Assembly (NCBI GenBank): GCA_014898425.1
Contig: RCSZ01000001.1
Location: 3,906,001 to 3,970,000, forward strand
Origin: Botryotinia globosa
Lineage: Eukaryota > Ascomycota > Leotiomycetes > Helotiales > Sclerotiniaceae
DNA: 64,000 bases
Direction of reading: 5' to 3'
The notes beneath the pieces are model-generated. The model saw nothing but the letters and a program-made list of their open reading frames with translations. It had not been told where the DNA came from and made no database searches. Position numbers and translations under genes: made by a program. The stretch's first letter is position 1. Each line of letters begins with the position of its first letter. Of the stretch, positions 1-12,362 are shown piece by piece.

Positions 1-652
1 GAATAATAAAGCCTTATTGAATAGAATAGCTATTTTAATAGGTTTTCAATTATATTTTTCATAAATTAGAATATTGATTTCAAATTTCGAGGTTTTTAAA
101 TTTAAAAAAAGATTGAAGATTGAAAATTAGTATATATCATTATATTCAAAATTTTGATATAGAAATTATATTGATTGAATTTTATATTAAAGAATGCTTA
201 TAAATATTAGATTAAATTCAAGGAATTCTAATGATCTAATTGGTTAATAACTCCTTATTAAGCGAGGGCGCCGAATGTTCGCACTCTAGAGGATAGATTC
301 AAATAAAAATATCATTAGTGTTGCGTGGGTTTCCCAATCCCTCTACATACACATACACCTCCTTGAGTTCTTTTAAATCTGGGCTGTAGTGCAGGTTCGA
401 AAGCGTTTGATATTCGAAAAGCCGTAGACTCTTGAACATGATTAAAGCTACGAAGAGGATTGATGCATCAGAGAGATTCAATAATCCGTCATCCTTAGAC
501 TGCGCTTTGGGCCAGTGAAATCCTGCTTATACTAAATCGTTTGCCTCTCGTTCAAGGCGTGATTCTAGCTTCCTCAAATGTGATTGACTCCAACCTTCGG
601 ACTCCATGCTGCCATGAAATGCAATATTCATAAATCATAAATTCTAACCACC
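1..652. other. AT-rich gene-free left end
   Basis: Positions 1 to about 235 are strongly AT-rich, with runs of TTTTAAATT-type sequence and no usable reading frame. They resemble the AT-rich blocks near 35.5-36.7 kb and 39.5-39.9 kb. From about 240 onward base composition returns to normal, and no gene is visible up to the 3' end of the acyltransferase gene. The AT-rich part may be the edge of a RIP-degraded repeat that extends outside the window. Confidence 0.5.
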
Positions 653-2311
653 TTATATTGTAATGCCACTCTCCCACCAATGCTTTGCAGTATACCATCC
701 AAGCCCTACATGCTCCCAACACCACCACCCATGATCTTTACCAGCAAATCCCAATCCTTTAAGTAATGAAATGGGAATGGGTTCATAAAGCCAGATTCCG
801 CCTCTAGCAAAGTCATCCGCTATTAACCATCCAGTCAGTAGACCCCATGATAATGCATAGACTACATTCGTTGCTTGCCTCACTGGCTTCGGGGTATTCT
901 TGATGTATTGAGACAAGAAGGCACAAAGACCAGTTTGCAAAAAAATTCCAACAGCTTGCAGCATGAAAAACTTAGGTGGATTCCATGGTCTTGTTTCGGG
1001 AATTTGAGATATACTACCACCAGCATGCAAGATTCCAGATATACCAAAGGCAAAGACCGAAGCGACGAGCTTTGTAGAAGAGGACTTGGCATCTAAATAT
1101 CCATTTGTGATCAAATAGTTTGTTGGTGAGGAGAATATGAGACGGAATATTTGATGCCAAGCACCTCCCCACAGCCCAGCAAGGCCTTTATTTGCAATGA
1201 CCGAAAAAGAACCCCATGTGGTTGGGTAGTACCATGCTTCACCCCTGAGACCCATGAATGAGGATGGGCCGAGAAGTAAACATCCTACAAGAGGGGCCAA
1301 AAGAAAAATCATGTCCAAAGATATGAGTACCCCAGCCATGGATAAAAGCTCACGATAAAGAGAGCGTATGATTGGAGACATTACTGCAACATGTGGAGGC
1401 ATAGCATAATTATTGGGACCGAGCCAAAAATATGTATCATTCATCATGATAGTTTTGACTACGTCAAGTAAGAAATATCCAGCAATGAAACGGGGAACTT
1501 GAGCCCTGAAGAGTTCACTTCTTTTGCTAAAGCGCTTGATTCCTGTTCTAGATATATCATGTTTCGCTGCTTCATCTGCAGGCTCTCCTAATTTGTTGTA
1601 GACGGATGGGGGAGGCTTTGGTATATTGGGAATTGCCCAGCTCCAACCAGGCCCACGAAAATTGATGATCAAGTCGGATATCCAGTCCAATCTCTCTCGA
1701 ATACCATCTGGGTACGATTCCCAATAGTACTGAGATTCTGTTATCTCATTTACCGATTGCCCATGAAGCGGCCCTATATCTTTGCCGTCTGGTGTCTTTG
1801 AGCCAGTGGAAAGTTTGTTTTCTTCTCCATTTGCTCTAATGCGCCGCCTTACATCTGATTGAATATCGTCTCCATATGCTTTAGTTGTTCGCTTGTTATC
1901 CTTTGTAATGATTTTGTTTGTCTGAATCTTCCTTTTCTCAATCCTCTTAGCATCGAATTGTGGCCGCATAAATAACAACCAGGTCAAACTTGTAACAATT
2001 CCATAAATACTCATCAAGCCTGCCACGAAACTGATTGCCATATTCGTGCTGCTGGTCTGCCATAGTGTTTTGAGCTGAAACCATATTATAGCAGCCAACA
2101 CAATCCACCGCGCCTTGTATAATATTGGACGATTCGTATGCCGCACACAGAGATAGATTCCTAGTAGCATAAAGCCGTAGAGATTATATGGTACCACCAT
2201 AGGTCGAAGTATTCCTTCCGACACGCGATTTTCGAAGATTTGACGATAGGTGCCTACGACATCTCGAGGACTTGGAGGATCGGCTAGGTTTGCAGTGGAA
2301 AAGCTCGACAT
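653..2311 (-). CDS. wax synthase-like membrane acyltransferase
   Basis: Single-exon gene of 552 residues. Many hydrophobic segments run through the protein, and the C-terminal half has the fungal wax-synthase (MBOAT_2-like) signature: GLWGGAWHQIFR around residue 386, followed about 43 residues later by a His in GISGILHAGG inside a membrane segment (about residue 429), the likely catalytic His. Such enzymes transfer an acyl group from acyl-CoA to an alcohol in the endoplasmic reticulum membrane; fungal members include secondary-metabolite acetyltransferases. The acceptor cannot be predicted. I chose the ATG at 2311 (MSSFSTANL). The frame stays open upstream to an ATG at 2497, but those 62 extra codons are partly encoded by a GA microsatellite and look untranslated. 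It is divergent from the AT-hook/BRCT gene, with no biosynthetic neighbours. Confidence 0.8.
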   Translation of the reverse strand: MSSFSTANLADPPSPRDVVGTYRQIFENRVSEGILRPMVVPYNLYGFMLLGIYLCVRHTNRPILYKARWIVLAAIIWFQLKTLWQTSSTNMAISFVAGLMSIYGIVTSLTWLLFMRPQFDAKRIEKRKIQTNKIITKDNKRTTKAYGDDIQSDVRRRIRANGEENKLSTGSKTPDGKDIGPLHGQSVNEITESQYYWESYPDGIRERLDWISDLIINFRGPGWSWAIPNIPKPPPSVYNKLGEPADEAAKHDISRTGIKRFSKRSELFRAQVPRFIAGYFLLDVVKTIMMNDTYFWLGPNNYAMPPHVAVMSPIIRSLYRELLSMAGVLISLDMIFLLAPLVGCLLLGPSSFMGLRGEAWYYPTTWGSFSVIANKGLAGLWGGAWHQIFRLIFSSPTNYLITNGYLDAKSSSTKLVASVFAFGISGILHAGGSISQIPETRPWNPPKFFMLQAVGIFLQTGLCAFLSQYIKNTPKPVRQATNVVYALSWGLLTGWLIADDFARGGIWLYEPIPISLLKGLGFAGKDHGWWCWEHVGLGWYTAKHWWESGITI

Positions 2312-3363
2312 TCCTTCTTGCCTAATGGCAGCGTAGACCAAGTAGAAGAGAGGGGGGGAGAAAGAGAGAGAGAGAGAGGGAGATAGTAACAAAAAGATGA
2401 TTTTGGCTGCACTTGAAAATACCTTTTTGCTTTTAGAAATTATTTGACGCGATTCAGCTGCGTGGTGGCGCAAAACGATTTGTGCGCCGTGTGACACTCT
2501 TCCCAGAACAAATAATAGAACGACAAGCCCTTGAGATCCAACCTTGTATAATAGTTATTTGTGAGATGATGACTTGCATTTATTTCGTTGAAAATTGTAG
2601 TTTCATGCATTGTTCCGTGTTGATGTCGATGAGGTCACTATGAGATAGCACGATCCAGGTCGAAGAGGAATTGTGGAACTGTCTTGGCTTGTGCAGAGTG
2701 TCAAAGATGCACGAGAACCTCATATTGATATCTGGATGGATTGGTTCATGGCCAAGAATCTTCTTAGGATTTTTATATAGATTGTAATGTTGTGTTGCTG
2801 ATATTTGAGAGCAGCTGCAGGGAGAGATAGACGCTCCATTCTTTCTATTGAACCCGTCCTTTGAAATGGCAGCGCGTGGACCAATGTAATAAGACAGTCT
2901 TACTTTCCATACTCAACCAATATCTCCTGTACTTATTAATGATTAGATGCTGAACATATGGAATGATTTGTATCCATCATCAAGTTGCAATACAAGACTC
3001 CAGTCACGAGGTTGCAGTGAGACCTCTACAGTAGTACAGTAGTACAGTAGCTGGAGTACAAGACATTTTGATACGACGTGTTACTCAGCATGGATCATGA
3101 CACGTGATCAGCAATCGTTGATCCGCCAACGTGAGGCCCGTGAAAATGTTTATCAATAATTATCAATAATTATCCTTGCATTGCTCCGTAGCTTGAAATC
3201 CTTACCTTGCCTTACTTCCTAAATAAAATCAACATTCACTCTTACTAACATTTCAAGACTTACCTACCTACTTACATCTATTTTAAATCGCGTCAAATGT
3301 AACTCTATCTAGAGATTCAATCCATACTTTTACTAACCTCGACAAGTCGAATAATTTACAATC
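2312..3363. promoter_or_regulatory. shared divergent upstream region
   Basis: About 1.05 kb between two divergent starts. It holds a GA microsatellite (about 2346-2385) in the acyltransferase leader, a threefold CAGTAGTA-type repeat at about 3026-3052, and a doubled TTATCAATAA near 3150-3172. The stretch just before the plus-strand start is rich in ACTTACCTACC and similar C/T runs, common in fungal promoters. No further gene was seen. Confidence 0.4.
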
Positions 3364-6300
3364 ATGGATCCATCACCACCAAAACGTGTTACCCGTGCGA
3401 GGGCAGCCGCAAAGTCAACAAAAGATACTGGAGTCAAATCTTCCAAAACCGCACCTGCCGTATCGAAAGCAGCCAAGGCCACCGCCGTTACAGCAAGTGC
3501 GAAGAGAAAGACTAGAGCAGATGAAGATGATGAAGAACAAAACGACGAATTAGGAGAAGATACCAAACCAGAACCCAAACCCACTCGCGGACGACCGAGG
3601 AAAGCCAATGTACAATTGGAAACGGAGGCAGAGGAAACCATGGCTCCTGTAAAAGCAACTCGAGGTCGACCAAAGAAAATCACAATCGAAGCACCAGCCC
3701 CTCCACCCCCCAAACCTGCAAGAGGTCGACCAAAGAAAGATGCATCTCAGGCGGAACCAGAATCAATTGTGGTCGAGGAACCTGCAAAGAAAACAACTCG
3801 CACACGTGCTCCTTCTGCTACGCTTTCACGCGCCATGGGACCGAAGAAGAGGGTCAAGTTTGAGGAACCAGACAAGGAGAATATCTTACCGTCCTCACGA
3901 ACAAAGCCCAAGGCTGCAGAAACAGCCTCGGGACTGCGAGCAAAACCGGTTCGAAAGCCTGTATCATCTGTAACAGCTTCAACTCGTGCAACTCGTACTA
4001 GAGCCAAGCCTGGCCAGGACGAGAAGGTAGAGAAACCATTACCGTTAAGCCCGAAGAAAGCGACACAAGTTAATGCGCAAAAGGAACAGTCGTCAGACGA
4101 TGAATTATCGACAACAGTGAAGACTCCAATGAAATCATTGATGAAGAGTCCTGTCAAACCACCAGGAAGTATCTTTGATACTGCGAAAAAGATTGATTTC
4201 TCGAAATCCCTTGCAGCACAAAAACCTATAGAAGGAACTAAACTGGATTTCCATGCATCTAGTATGATGAGTCCAGCTCGTCGACCCCCACAAACTGCAG
4301 AGAAGAAACTGGATATACCTATATCATTTGCTGATAAACCTTTAATGGAACCTACCCAGATTTTAAATGCATCAACAATGACAAGCCCTGCTCGACGCCC
4401 ACCACAATCATCACCTTTCAAGGAGACATTGAAATCAAATGCGCAAAGATTTGAATTTGGACATAGCATGCGATCACCTTTCAAACCAAATTTGTTTGCA
4501 CCAGAACCTTCAGCGACCGCATCTCCTTTCAAAGCATCTCTTCTTCAATCGCCAGCTCGAAGACCAAAATCACCTACCAAAGTCGATGAAGCTGGGTCAC
4601 CAATCAGGATCAATCAGGGTGCTTCAATATTTGATGCCACTCCAAAAGCCAGCACCTTTAAGATTTCAAAATTTGAAACCCCGAGAACTCTCATGAAAAG
4701 CGTAATCCGTCCTGGTCCGATGTTTCCTCCAATACCTTCAAGCGCCCTCAAAAACAATGTTTCCAATGACAGTCCAATCTCGAAGGAGACGATTTCTTTG
4801 CCAACTCCAGTTCTAGAATTCTCTGGTCGACTCTCATCGATCATGCCGCGCTCTGCTGATCCAGCTTTGTCACCTGCTGTTGAACTTCCATCTCCAACAG
4901 ACGAGCCCGTAGAACTTGTCGTGGATGATGCCCAAAAAGAATTTGACGACCCAATGGTCACTGAAAATAAAAATGAAGTAGTCGAGACTACCGAAGCTCA
5001 GAGCACTACACCGCCATGCTCGCCTCCCCGCAAGAATACTGGCAGTTCCTTTGAGCTCCGCAAAGAACCGATCGACGACAACTCAGATTCAGAAGATGAG
5101 CTTGCTCCTGCGGCTAAAAAACATTCATTTGCCCCGCTTGCCAACTTTCAGGTTTCCACTAACGACTTCGCTTCTTCTCCTGCAACACCAGTCCGGCTTG
5201 GTAACATCAACAAGACCCCTAAAATGACTACAATCAAATCAGCGATGCGATATTCGAGTAGATTCAATCAGGAAAAGATTGGTTTCACTCCTTTAGCAAA
5301 ACAACTCAGTAACTGGATGGCTGCAAGCCCTGAAAAATTTGCTGAAATCGAGGATGAAATTGCTGACCCTGCCTCACCCGCACGAAAGGTATCAGCGAAT
5401 GAGGTGTTTGCTGACTTGAATACGGCTGCAGCTTCTCCAGCTGTTGCTTCTCCAGCTAAGAGTAGTTACTTCGAGGATGAGATGAAGATTCGAGAGGAAC
5501 TCAACATGGCCGAAAACGAAGGTATTCCACTTGAAGCTCTTGAAGCTCTTGAAGCTGAGACCAGTGAGCCAGAATTCGAGGATATTGAACTCCTGGAGGA
5601 AGATCTGGACCTTGCAGAAGAAGCTGATGAGTTGTCGATGCTGGATCCCGAGGCATTTGAAGCAGGCAATGATGATAAAAATGAGATTGCAGAGGAGCAC
5701 GAAGAAAATGACGAAGAAAATGACGAAGAAGAAGAAGAAGAACTTGTAGTTGCAGAGGACCACGAAGAAAACGGAGAATATGAAGAACATGAAACAACGA
5801 TCATTGGCAGTCTTGGAGAGCCAATACCTGAGCGAGAGCCTAGTCCTTCTGACGCTAGCCAAGAATATGGAGATGAAAATGAAATGTTAATCGATCCCGC
5901 ACTTTTGGCACCTGCGCCTCAATCACCAACTGCACCAGCAGCTTCAGCTTCAGCTTCAGCTTCAGCTTTCACGACCCCCAAGCGCGTTTTGACCGAGAGA
6001 ACATTCCATACCGTCGCAAAAGTGCCACTCAAAGGTGCTCATGAAACTCCAATGCGGCCATTACAAGCGAAGAGAAGCGCTAGTAGTTCGAAACTTCCAG
6101 CTACACGCCCAGCTAGCTCGTTATCTCGTAACAATACCGTGATCTCATACTCGCCATCCAAGAGTACACCTAAATCTCAACAAGAAGAGGAATCCACTGA
6201 GAATGCCGATAGCCAACAATTTGCTACTCCTATCAAGTCAGAGACTGTCACTTGGTCCACAGTCGCCACACCAGCCCGTACACCACGTCCCGATCTCAAC

Positions 6301-7258
6301 ACAGCACTTTTGAGGGGAGTTGTAGTCTTTGTTGATGTACATACCACTGAAGGCGCTGATGCTAGTGGTTTATTCACCGAATTGCTTACACAGATGGGCG
6401 CCAAATGTGTTAAGACATGGTCATGGAATCCAAACACTGATGACAAAAGCAAAATTGGAATTACTCATATTGTTTTCAAAGATGGTGGAAAGAGAACACT
6501 CGAGAAAGCTAAACAAACTGGAGGAGTAGTTTCTTGTGTTGGTGTTGGTTGGGTTTTAGAGTGAGTTGATTAGTTCTTTTTGGTAGGCACACCTTATTCT
6601 GTCCCAGTTCGCTAACAAGATCAATAGTTGTGAACGTGAAAACCAATGGCTCGATGAAGCTTCTTATGCAGTTGATACAGCCATGGTTCCTCGAGGAGGT
6701 GCACGCCGTCGTAAGAGTATGGAACCTCGCGCACTTGCTAATCTTAACGGCACCCTCGTCCCATCAACTGTACCTGCAAAATCTACATATTCAACCTTGA
6801 CATATCCGGATACCACACCACTGAACCTCAAATCTAAGAGAAGAGAATCGACGCAGTGGCAAAAATCGCCTATTTCCAACGAAGAGGGTGAAGTTGATGA
6901 ATTGGGTGACGATAATTGGATGTTAAGCCCTGTTCCCGCTACACCCGCTCCGGAAACAATCAGTGCATATGCGGAAGAAGGATTGTGGGGTGCGGAAACT
7001 CCAGGTGCCCAAACGCCTTATTATTTCAAGAAGGATAAATTGGTGCAGATGACAGCTCCAGGTGGAAATAAGAAGTTTGTGGACTTTGATGAGAATGAGA
7101 GCAGTGGAAGTGGAAACTCGGGAGACGGCATGGGTTTCTTGAGGAAGGCAAAAGATCAGAGTGTCATGATGAGATTGATGGCTGCTAGGAGGAAGAGTTT
7201 GCAGTGGGCACCGAAGGTGGGAAGTCCACTTGCTAAAAGATTTGATGGTGGGTTGTGA
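3364..7258 (+). CDS. AT-hook and BRCT domain nuclear protein
   Basis: Two exons, 3364-6560 and 6628-7258, giving 1275 residues. The 67-bp intron has a GTGAGT donor, a GCTAAC branch site and a TAG acceptor, and falls inside the BRCT domain. Three AT-hook cores lie near residues 75-125 (one RGRPRK, two RGRPKK). A long low-complexity middle follows, with many SP/TP sites and several copies of SPARRPPQ-like sequence, then a highly acidic stretch (about residues 700-840), then a single BRCT domain (about 983-1085) ending in the conserved Trp of GWVLD. A basic tail follows. AT-hooks bind the minor groove of AT-rich DNA, and BRCT domains bind phosphopeptides in DNA-damage or chromatin complexes. The SP/TP sites suggest cell-cycle phosphorylation. 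The single BRCT is reminiscent of microcephalin-type proteins, but I cannot assign a named orthologue. Confidence 0.85.
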
Positions 7259-8012
7259 GGTCAGATTTGAATGATTTATGAATATGAATGGGAGTTTAGG
7301 TTGGGGAATGCAATTTTGTTTGTAATTGCATGCATTGGTTGAGGAACATGCTTTGCTGCTTGACCATACTTCTCATCATTGGTTAGCTGTTGTTTTGACA
7401 ACCAAGTAAACATTGTCATTAGCTTGTGCAAGGTCAAATAGGATGGAATGTTGCTGTTTTGGGGGTCACCAGAGGCTAGCTTGATGTAATTAAACCACAG
7501 GGTATAAATGAATGAACGATGATGATTTTAGCAATATAGATTTGTTTACTTTGTACTTTTTATTGACGATCGTGATCTTTTTGAATCCTTTCTGGCTATA
7601 GTATAGCTTTCTTGTTATTATCAAGGTATCATATGTGCTAGGTTTCAAATTTGTTCTCTCTCTGACTGAAAACTGAAATCTTCAACAAATATCAAGTGTC
7701 GCTTAACCTTGACTCAAACGGCTTCGAGGCTTTCACGACATACATACTCAGTCAAGTGAATCAATCATGCTCTGCATCGATTTTTATGCAGTAAAATTAT
7801 GAATTCTGGAACCTAATGGTTATTGGTGCGGTGTCCAACATGTTTACAAACACATGGCGCTGTTGGTTCTGATGTGCAATAAAATCAGCGTTCATTTCGG
7901 CTCTCCCTTCTCTCTCTCCCTTTTCTTTCCACTACAAAAGTGAGATAAGAGCACAACATACCCATCTCATCCTAACCTTCTGAATCTAGTACCCCCTTCG
8001 ATCCCCAAAACC
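7259..8012. other. intergenic, no gene seen
   Basis: About 750 bp between the BRCT gene and the broken P450. I see no open frame with family similarity and no repeat. A C/T-rich stretch (about 7900-7935) precedes the P450 start and would fit a fungal promoter. Confidence 0.4.
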
Positions 8013-9964
8013 ATGCACACCCTTCTTCTCCTCCTTCTCCCCCTATCCTGGATCCTGTACACCACCTACCACCTCTACCCAAACTACCAAACCGCACTAC
8101 AAACCTAGCTCCCCCTCATAATCCTCCCCTCCAGCCCGGACAACCCCCTCTGGGTCTTCACGCAGCGCTTCATCCTCCCCCTCATCCGTCTCCTATACGG
8201 CGACTGCGATACCACGCGCTATGGCAAACTGGGCTGGGAATACTACGTCAAGTATCGTGTGCATAGAGAGAAGGGAGAAGCGGTTGTGCTGGTGACGCCG
8301 GGGTTTAACTGGGTTTATGTTTGTGAGAAGGAGGCGTTTGTGGAGATTTTTCGGAAGAGAAAGGGGTTTCCGAGACCGGCGGAGATGCTGGGTAGGCTTT
8401 TCTTTGGGGAATTTCGATAGGGGAGTTTTGACTGATTTGATGTGTTCGGTGGTAGCGATGTTGGATGTTTTTGGACCTCATATTTCTACCGTACGTGTAT
8501 TTGAGTTATCATGGTATCTACCTTTTTCCATGACCTATCCACTAATATCCATCCAGGCCAGCGGCGCAGACTGGCAACGCCAACGCAAAGTCACCGGCGC
8601 CCAATTCGAGAACAAAATAGCAGCACGGTATGGATCCAAGCCGACCCAAGCAAACGAAGTACTAGAATACTGGAAAACGCTACCAACACCCTTTCGTCGC
8701 ACTCATAAAGATACGAGAATGCTATCTCTTCATGTGTTATCGGGCGCTGGGTTTGGGAAGCCGTATTCATTTACAAAGGCGGCAGAATCTCCTAAGAAGG
8801 GTCATATGTTTAATTATCGGGACTCGCTGGCTTTGATTTTGGAAAATGCTTTGATGAATTTAGTTTTTGGTCCGAAGTTGCTCAGCAATAAGTGGTTGCC
8901 GAAGAGGTTTAGTCGTTTGGGTCAAGCTTGTGTGGATTTTAGGGATCATATGGAGACGATGGTAAGAGAGGAGAAAGAGGTTATACATCAAGGAAAATCT
9001 GGGAGTCGGAATCTTATTAATTCGCTAATCATGGCGTCTGATGAAATTATTGAGTTGACGGGAGAGAAGGGTACGGATACGGGTGGGAGAGGATTAACAC
9101 AGGACGAGGTGTATGGAAATATATTTGTGTATAATGTTGCTGGACATGATACTATGGCCATCACGATGAATTGGGCTTTGTATCTCCTTGCTGCCAATCC
9201 GGGTGTTCAGGAATGGTTACGCGAGGAGATACATGCAGTTGTTATCAATGATGATACTCAATCGAAATGTCAAGAGTGTTATCCGAAGTTGAATCGTTGT
9301 CTCGCTATTCTGGTACGTCCTACTTTCCCCATCTACACATTGACAGCGAGAGAGAAGCTAAAAGATATTCCAGCTTGAAACTCTTCGGCTCTTGAACCCC
9401 CTAATAGGAATCGCTAAATCAACATGTGCAGAACCACAACCTCTGACACTCAATGGAAAACCCATCGTCATCCCATCAAATACGCGCGTGATACCTAATA
9501 TCAACACAATGCACTCGCATCCGAAATACGGGGGATCTGATGCACTTATCTGGCGTCCTAATTGATGGATTCTCGGTAAGAAATCCGACTCCGAAACTCG
9601 AATCCAGGAGGAAAATCTTCCAAATGATTCGATAGATCCCAATCCAATTCCAGAACAAGAATTTCTCTTCTCGCCACAGAAAGGTACGTATGTTCCTTGG
9701 TCAGAAGAAGCTCGCGCGTGTCCAGGGAAAAAATTCGGTCAGGTGAAATTTGTGTCGACGATGGTTTCGTTGTTTAGGAAGCATCGCATTGAGGTGGTTC
9801 CTGAAAAGGGGGAGAGTATTGAAGAGGCAAGGAAAAGAGCGGAGAAGAGTGTTTGGGATAGTGAGATTGTCTTGTTACAGATGAAGAAACGGGAATTGGT
9901 GGGAGTGAAATGGGTGGAGGTTGAGTACCTTGGATGGTTTCATGGTGTGGTAAGTAGGTATTAA
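8013..9964 (+). pseudogene. cytochrome P450 disrupted by two in-frame stops
   Basis: Inferred exons 8013-8391, 8456-8490, 8557-9312 and 9374-9964 keep one frame for 587 codons, a normal P450 length. Family landmarks are in order: an N-terminal hydrophobic anchor (MHTLLLLLLPLSWILY), WQRQRKVT, the I-helix oxygen-binding motif AGHDT, the ExxR motif as ETLR, and a heme loop PWSEEARACPGKKFG holding the Cys ligand. Two stop codons interrupt the frame: TAG at 8106-8108 (codon 32) and TGA at 9563-9565, where the conserved RPxRW arginine should be. Both are one C-to-T change from a sense codon (CAG, CGA). The usual Gly of the heme loop is Glu and the usual Trp in the PKYWGS region is Gly, suggesting further decay. 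Sequencing error is possible but would have to occur twice. Native substrate unknown. Confidence 0.8.
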
Positions 9965-10318
9965 AGAAAAGTTCCATCTATTAATGAGGAATCGGAATAG
10001 TTTGTTAGATAATGGATTTTGTGAGTTTTGTGAGCTGCATCATGTAGGTAGGTGGTATATTTGATCATAGAGAAAAGAAGCTACAGATTAGATAACTGCA
10101 AGGTGCCGACCGGCCTGCCTTAGTTCCCGGTGAGCCCTGTCCCGTTCCGTCGCAAAAGTCTAGCCTTCCCGCCCCCAGCCTCGTCAAAATTTCTCTTTCA
10201 TGAAAAAGAAAGTTTTATTCAATTGCTCCTCCAACTTTTCCAATTGAATCCGAAATCGATTCTATTTCAATGAGATAATGTTATAGTTCTCTGAGAATCG
10301 TATCAACATCTAACCACC
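9965..10318. other. intergenic, no gene seen
   Basis: About 350 bp between the P450 relic and JIP5. Nothing beyond a likely promoter and short leader for JIP5 was recognised. Confidence 0.4.
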
Positions 10319-11729
10319 ATGTTTGAAAACCTCTGTTCTCTACCTCTCAGCTCCGAGCTCTTCACCCAAGCTCTACATCCCACCGAACCTATCCTCTCAG
10401 TTGGTCTTTCGTCTGGTCACGTACAAAGTTATCGATTACCGCCTCCTAATGCTGCTGCTGCTGAAGATGAAGATGGAGATACAAGTGTGGTAAGCACGGG
10501 AACTAGTACTATTAACACGGAGTGGAGAACTAGGAGACACAAGGGAAGTTGTAGGACATTGGGGTATAGTCATGATGGTGAAGGTTTGTTTTCCATTTTC
10601 ATCTCATCCTGTTATTTGATTGGAATCTTATTTCAAATGTGCATACTAATTAACATTCTGCTATCCAATTGACACATACTAACATTCAACCCCAGTTCTC
10701 TACTCCGCCGGCACCGATTCCCTCCTCAAAGCCGCCGCATCTGCCACCGGCCAAGTAACCTCCAAAATTCGCATCCCCAATACTAAAACCGATAAACTCG
10801 ATCCTCCCACCCTTCTCCACGCCCTCTCCCCTCAAACACTCCTCCTAGCCACCGATTCCTGCGCTCTCCATCTCTACGACCTCCGCGACAATTCTTCTTT
10901 CAAATCTGGTAAACCGGCCCAAACACATTATCCACACGATGATTACATTTCTAGTTTATCACCGCTCCCACCTACAGAAATGAGCACGAGCGGGTTTAGT
11001 AAACAGTGGATCACGACGGGAGGAACTACATTAGCGGTTACGGATCTCAGGAGAGGAGTGCTTGTCAAGAGTGAGGATCAGGAAGAGGAATTGCTCAGCA
11101 GTGTTTTTGTGAGCGGGTTACCTGCGAGAGGGAAATACGGGAGAGAGAAAGTTTGTGTGGGGAATGGAAACGGAGTTATTACGCTCTGGGAAAAGGGAGT
11201 CTGGGATGATCAGAGCGAGAGGATTATTGTTGATGGGGGTGGAAAGGCGGGGGGTGAGAGTCTGGATGCTATGGTTGCGATGCCGGAGGATTTGGAGGGT
11301 GGATATGGTGGGAAATGTGTGGTGGTTGGATGTGGAGATGGGAGTGTGAGGATTGTGAGGGTTGGGGGGACGAAGGGGGTGGTGGAGGATATGAAACATG
11401 ATGATATTGAGGCGGTTGTCGCGGTTGGATTTGATGTTGGAGGAAGACTGATTTCTGGAGGTGGAGATACGGTTAAAGTTTGGAACGAAAGGGTTGAGGA
11501 AGAGGAAGAAGAGGAAGAGGGAGAAGAAGAGGAAGAAGATATTGAGGATAATGACGATGTCATGGGTGATGGTGGAAAGCGCGCATTAGAAAAAGACAGT
11601 GATGATAGTGATGCCAAGGCAGATAGCAGTGATGAGGAAGATGGCGGTCGCAAGAAACGCAAGAAGAAGAAGAGGGGAAAGAAAGGACCGGTTGAGAATG
11701 GAATCTTGAAGTTCAAGGGCATGGAATAA
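10319..11729 (+). CDS. JIP5: WD repeat-containing protein Jip5
   Basis: Two exons, 10319-10583 and 10696-11729, encode 432 residues; the 112-bp intron has a GTTTGT donor and CCCCAG acceptor. The N-terminus ([15 protein letters not shown]) and the WD-like blades ([57 protein letters not shown]) match fungal Jip5, the homologue of human WDR55, a nucleolar factor linked to ribosomal RNA production. The C-terminus is typical: a long Glu/Asp tract followed by a Lys-rich nucleolar-targeting stretch ([12 protein letters not shown]). The length fits the family. The lack of clear GH and WD dipeptides in several blades is normal for Jip5. Confidence 0.9.
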
Positions 11730-12362
11730 TTTGTTTGTTAGAGTTCAATGGAACGGAATGATACCCAATTTGTATATGTGTTTTGTGCCGAGAATGGTAT
11801 GGATGCATATGCATGTGCATGTATGATCTATCAAAACGACTATCTCTTCTCTCCTAGTTGTACGTTTTCACATGTATCGCTAGGCGTAAAGACGTAGATA
11901 ATCCCTCTCTCACCATGTCTGGAAAACTAACCAACTAACCTCATCGAAACCAAAAATCGCAGCTACACGTACAGTACCTCCAGCAAACCCTCCTCTCCCC
12001 GGGACTCATGTTCAGAAGAATTGTTCACAAGAATTGTTATACTTAAAATCGAATTGTGAGATTTGGTATTTCCTCTACTTTTACTCTTCCTTCTACTCCT
12101 GCTTCTACTTCTTTCTACTCCTACTTTGCGACTTGGGATTCTTTTGAATCCAATATCATATCATATCATGTCATGTCATACTATGCTATACTACATATAC
12201 TACACATACACACTCGCCATCATTCCACAATGAACACATTACATTACATACAACCATTCATTCCATTTCAATCCAATCCAGGACGATATATATACCCTCG
12301 ATCCAAGATTCATGTGCAAATCCCTTCCCCTCCTTTCGCGCCTCTACCCCTTAAACTACCCA
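11730..12362. other. intergenic between convergent genes
   Basis: About 630 bp between two 3' ends. It holds C/T-rich low-complexity sequence (about 12065-12120) and the short repeat ATCATATCATATCATGTCATGTCAT near 12152-12178. No gene was seen; it probably carries both 3' untranslated regions. Confidence 0.4.

Noticed and set aside
5392..5862. Antisense frames over the acidic part of the BRCT gene
   Set aside because: Low-complexity shadows (Ser- or Phe-rich) of GAA/GAT-rich coding sequence on the other strand.
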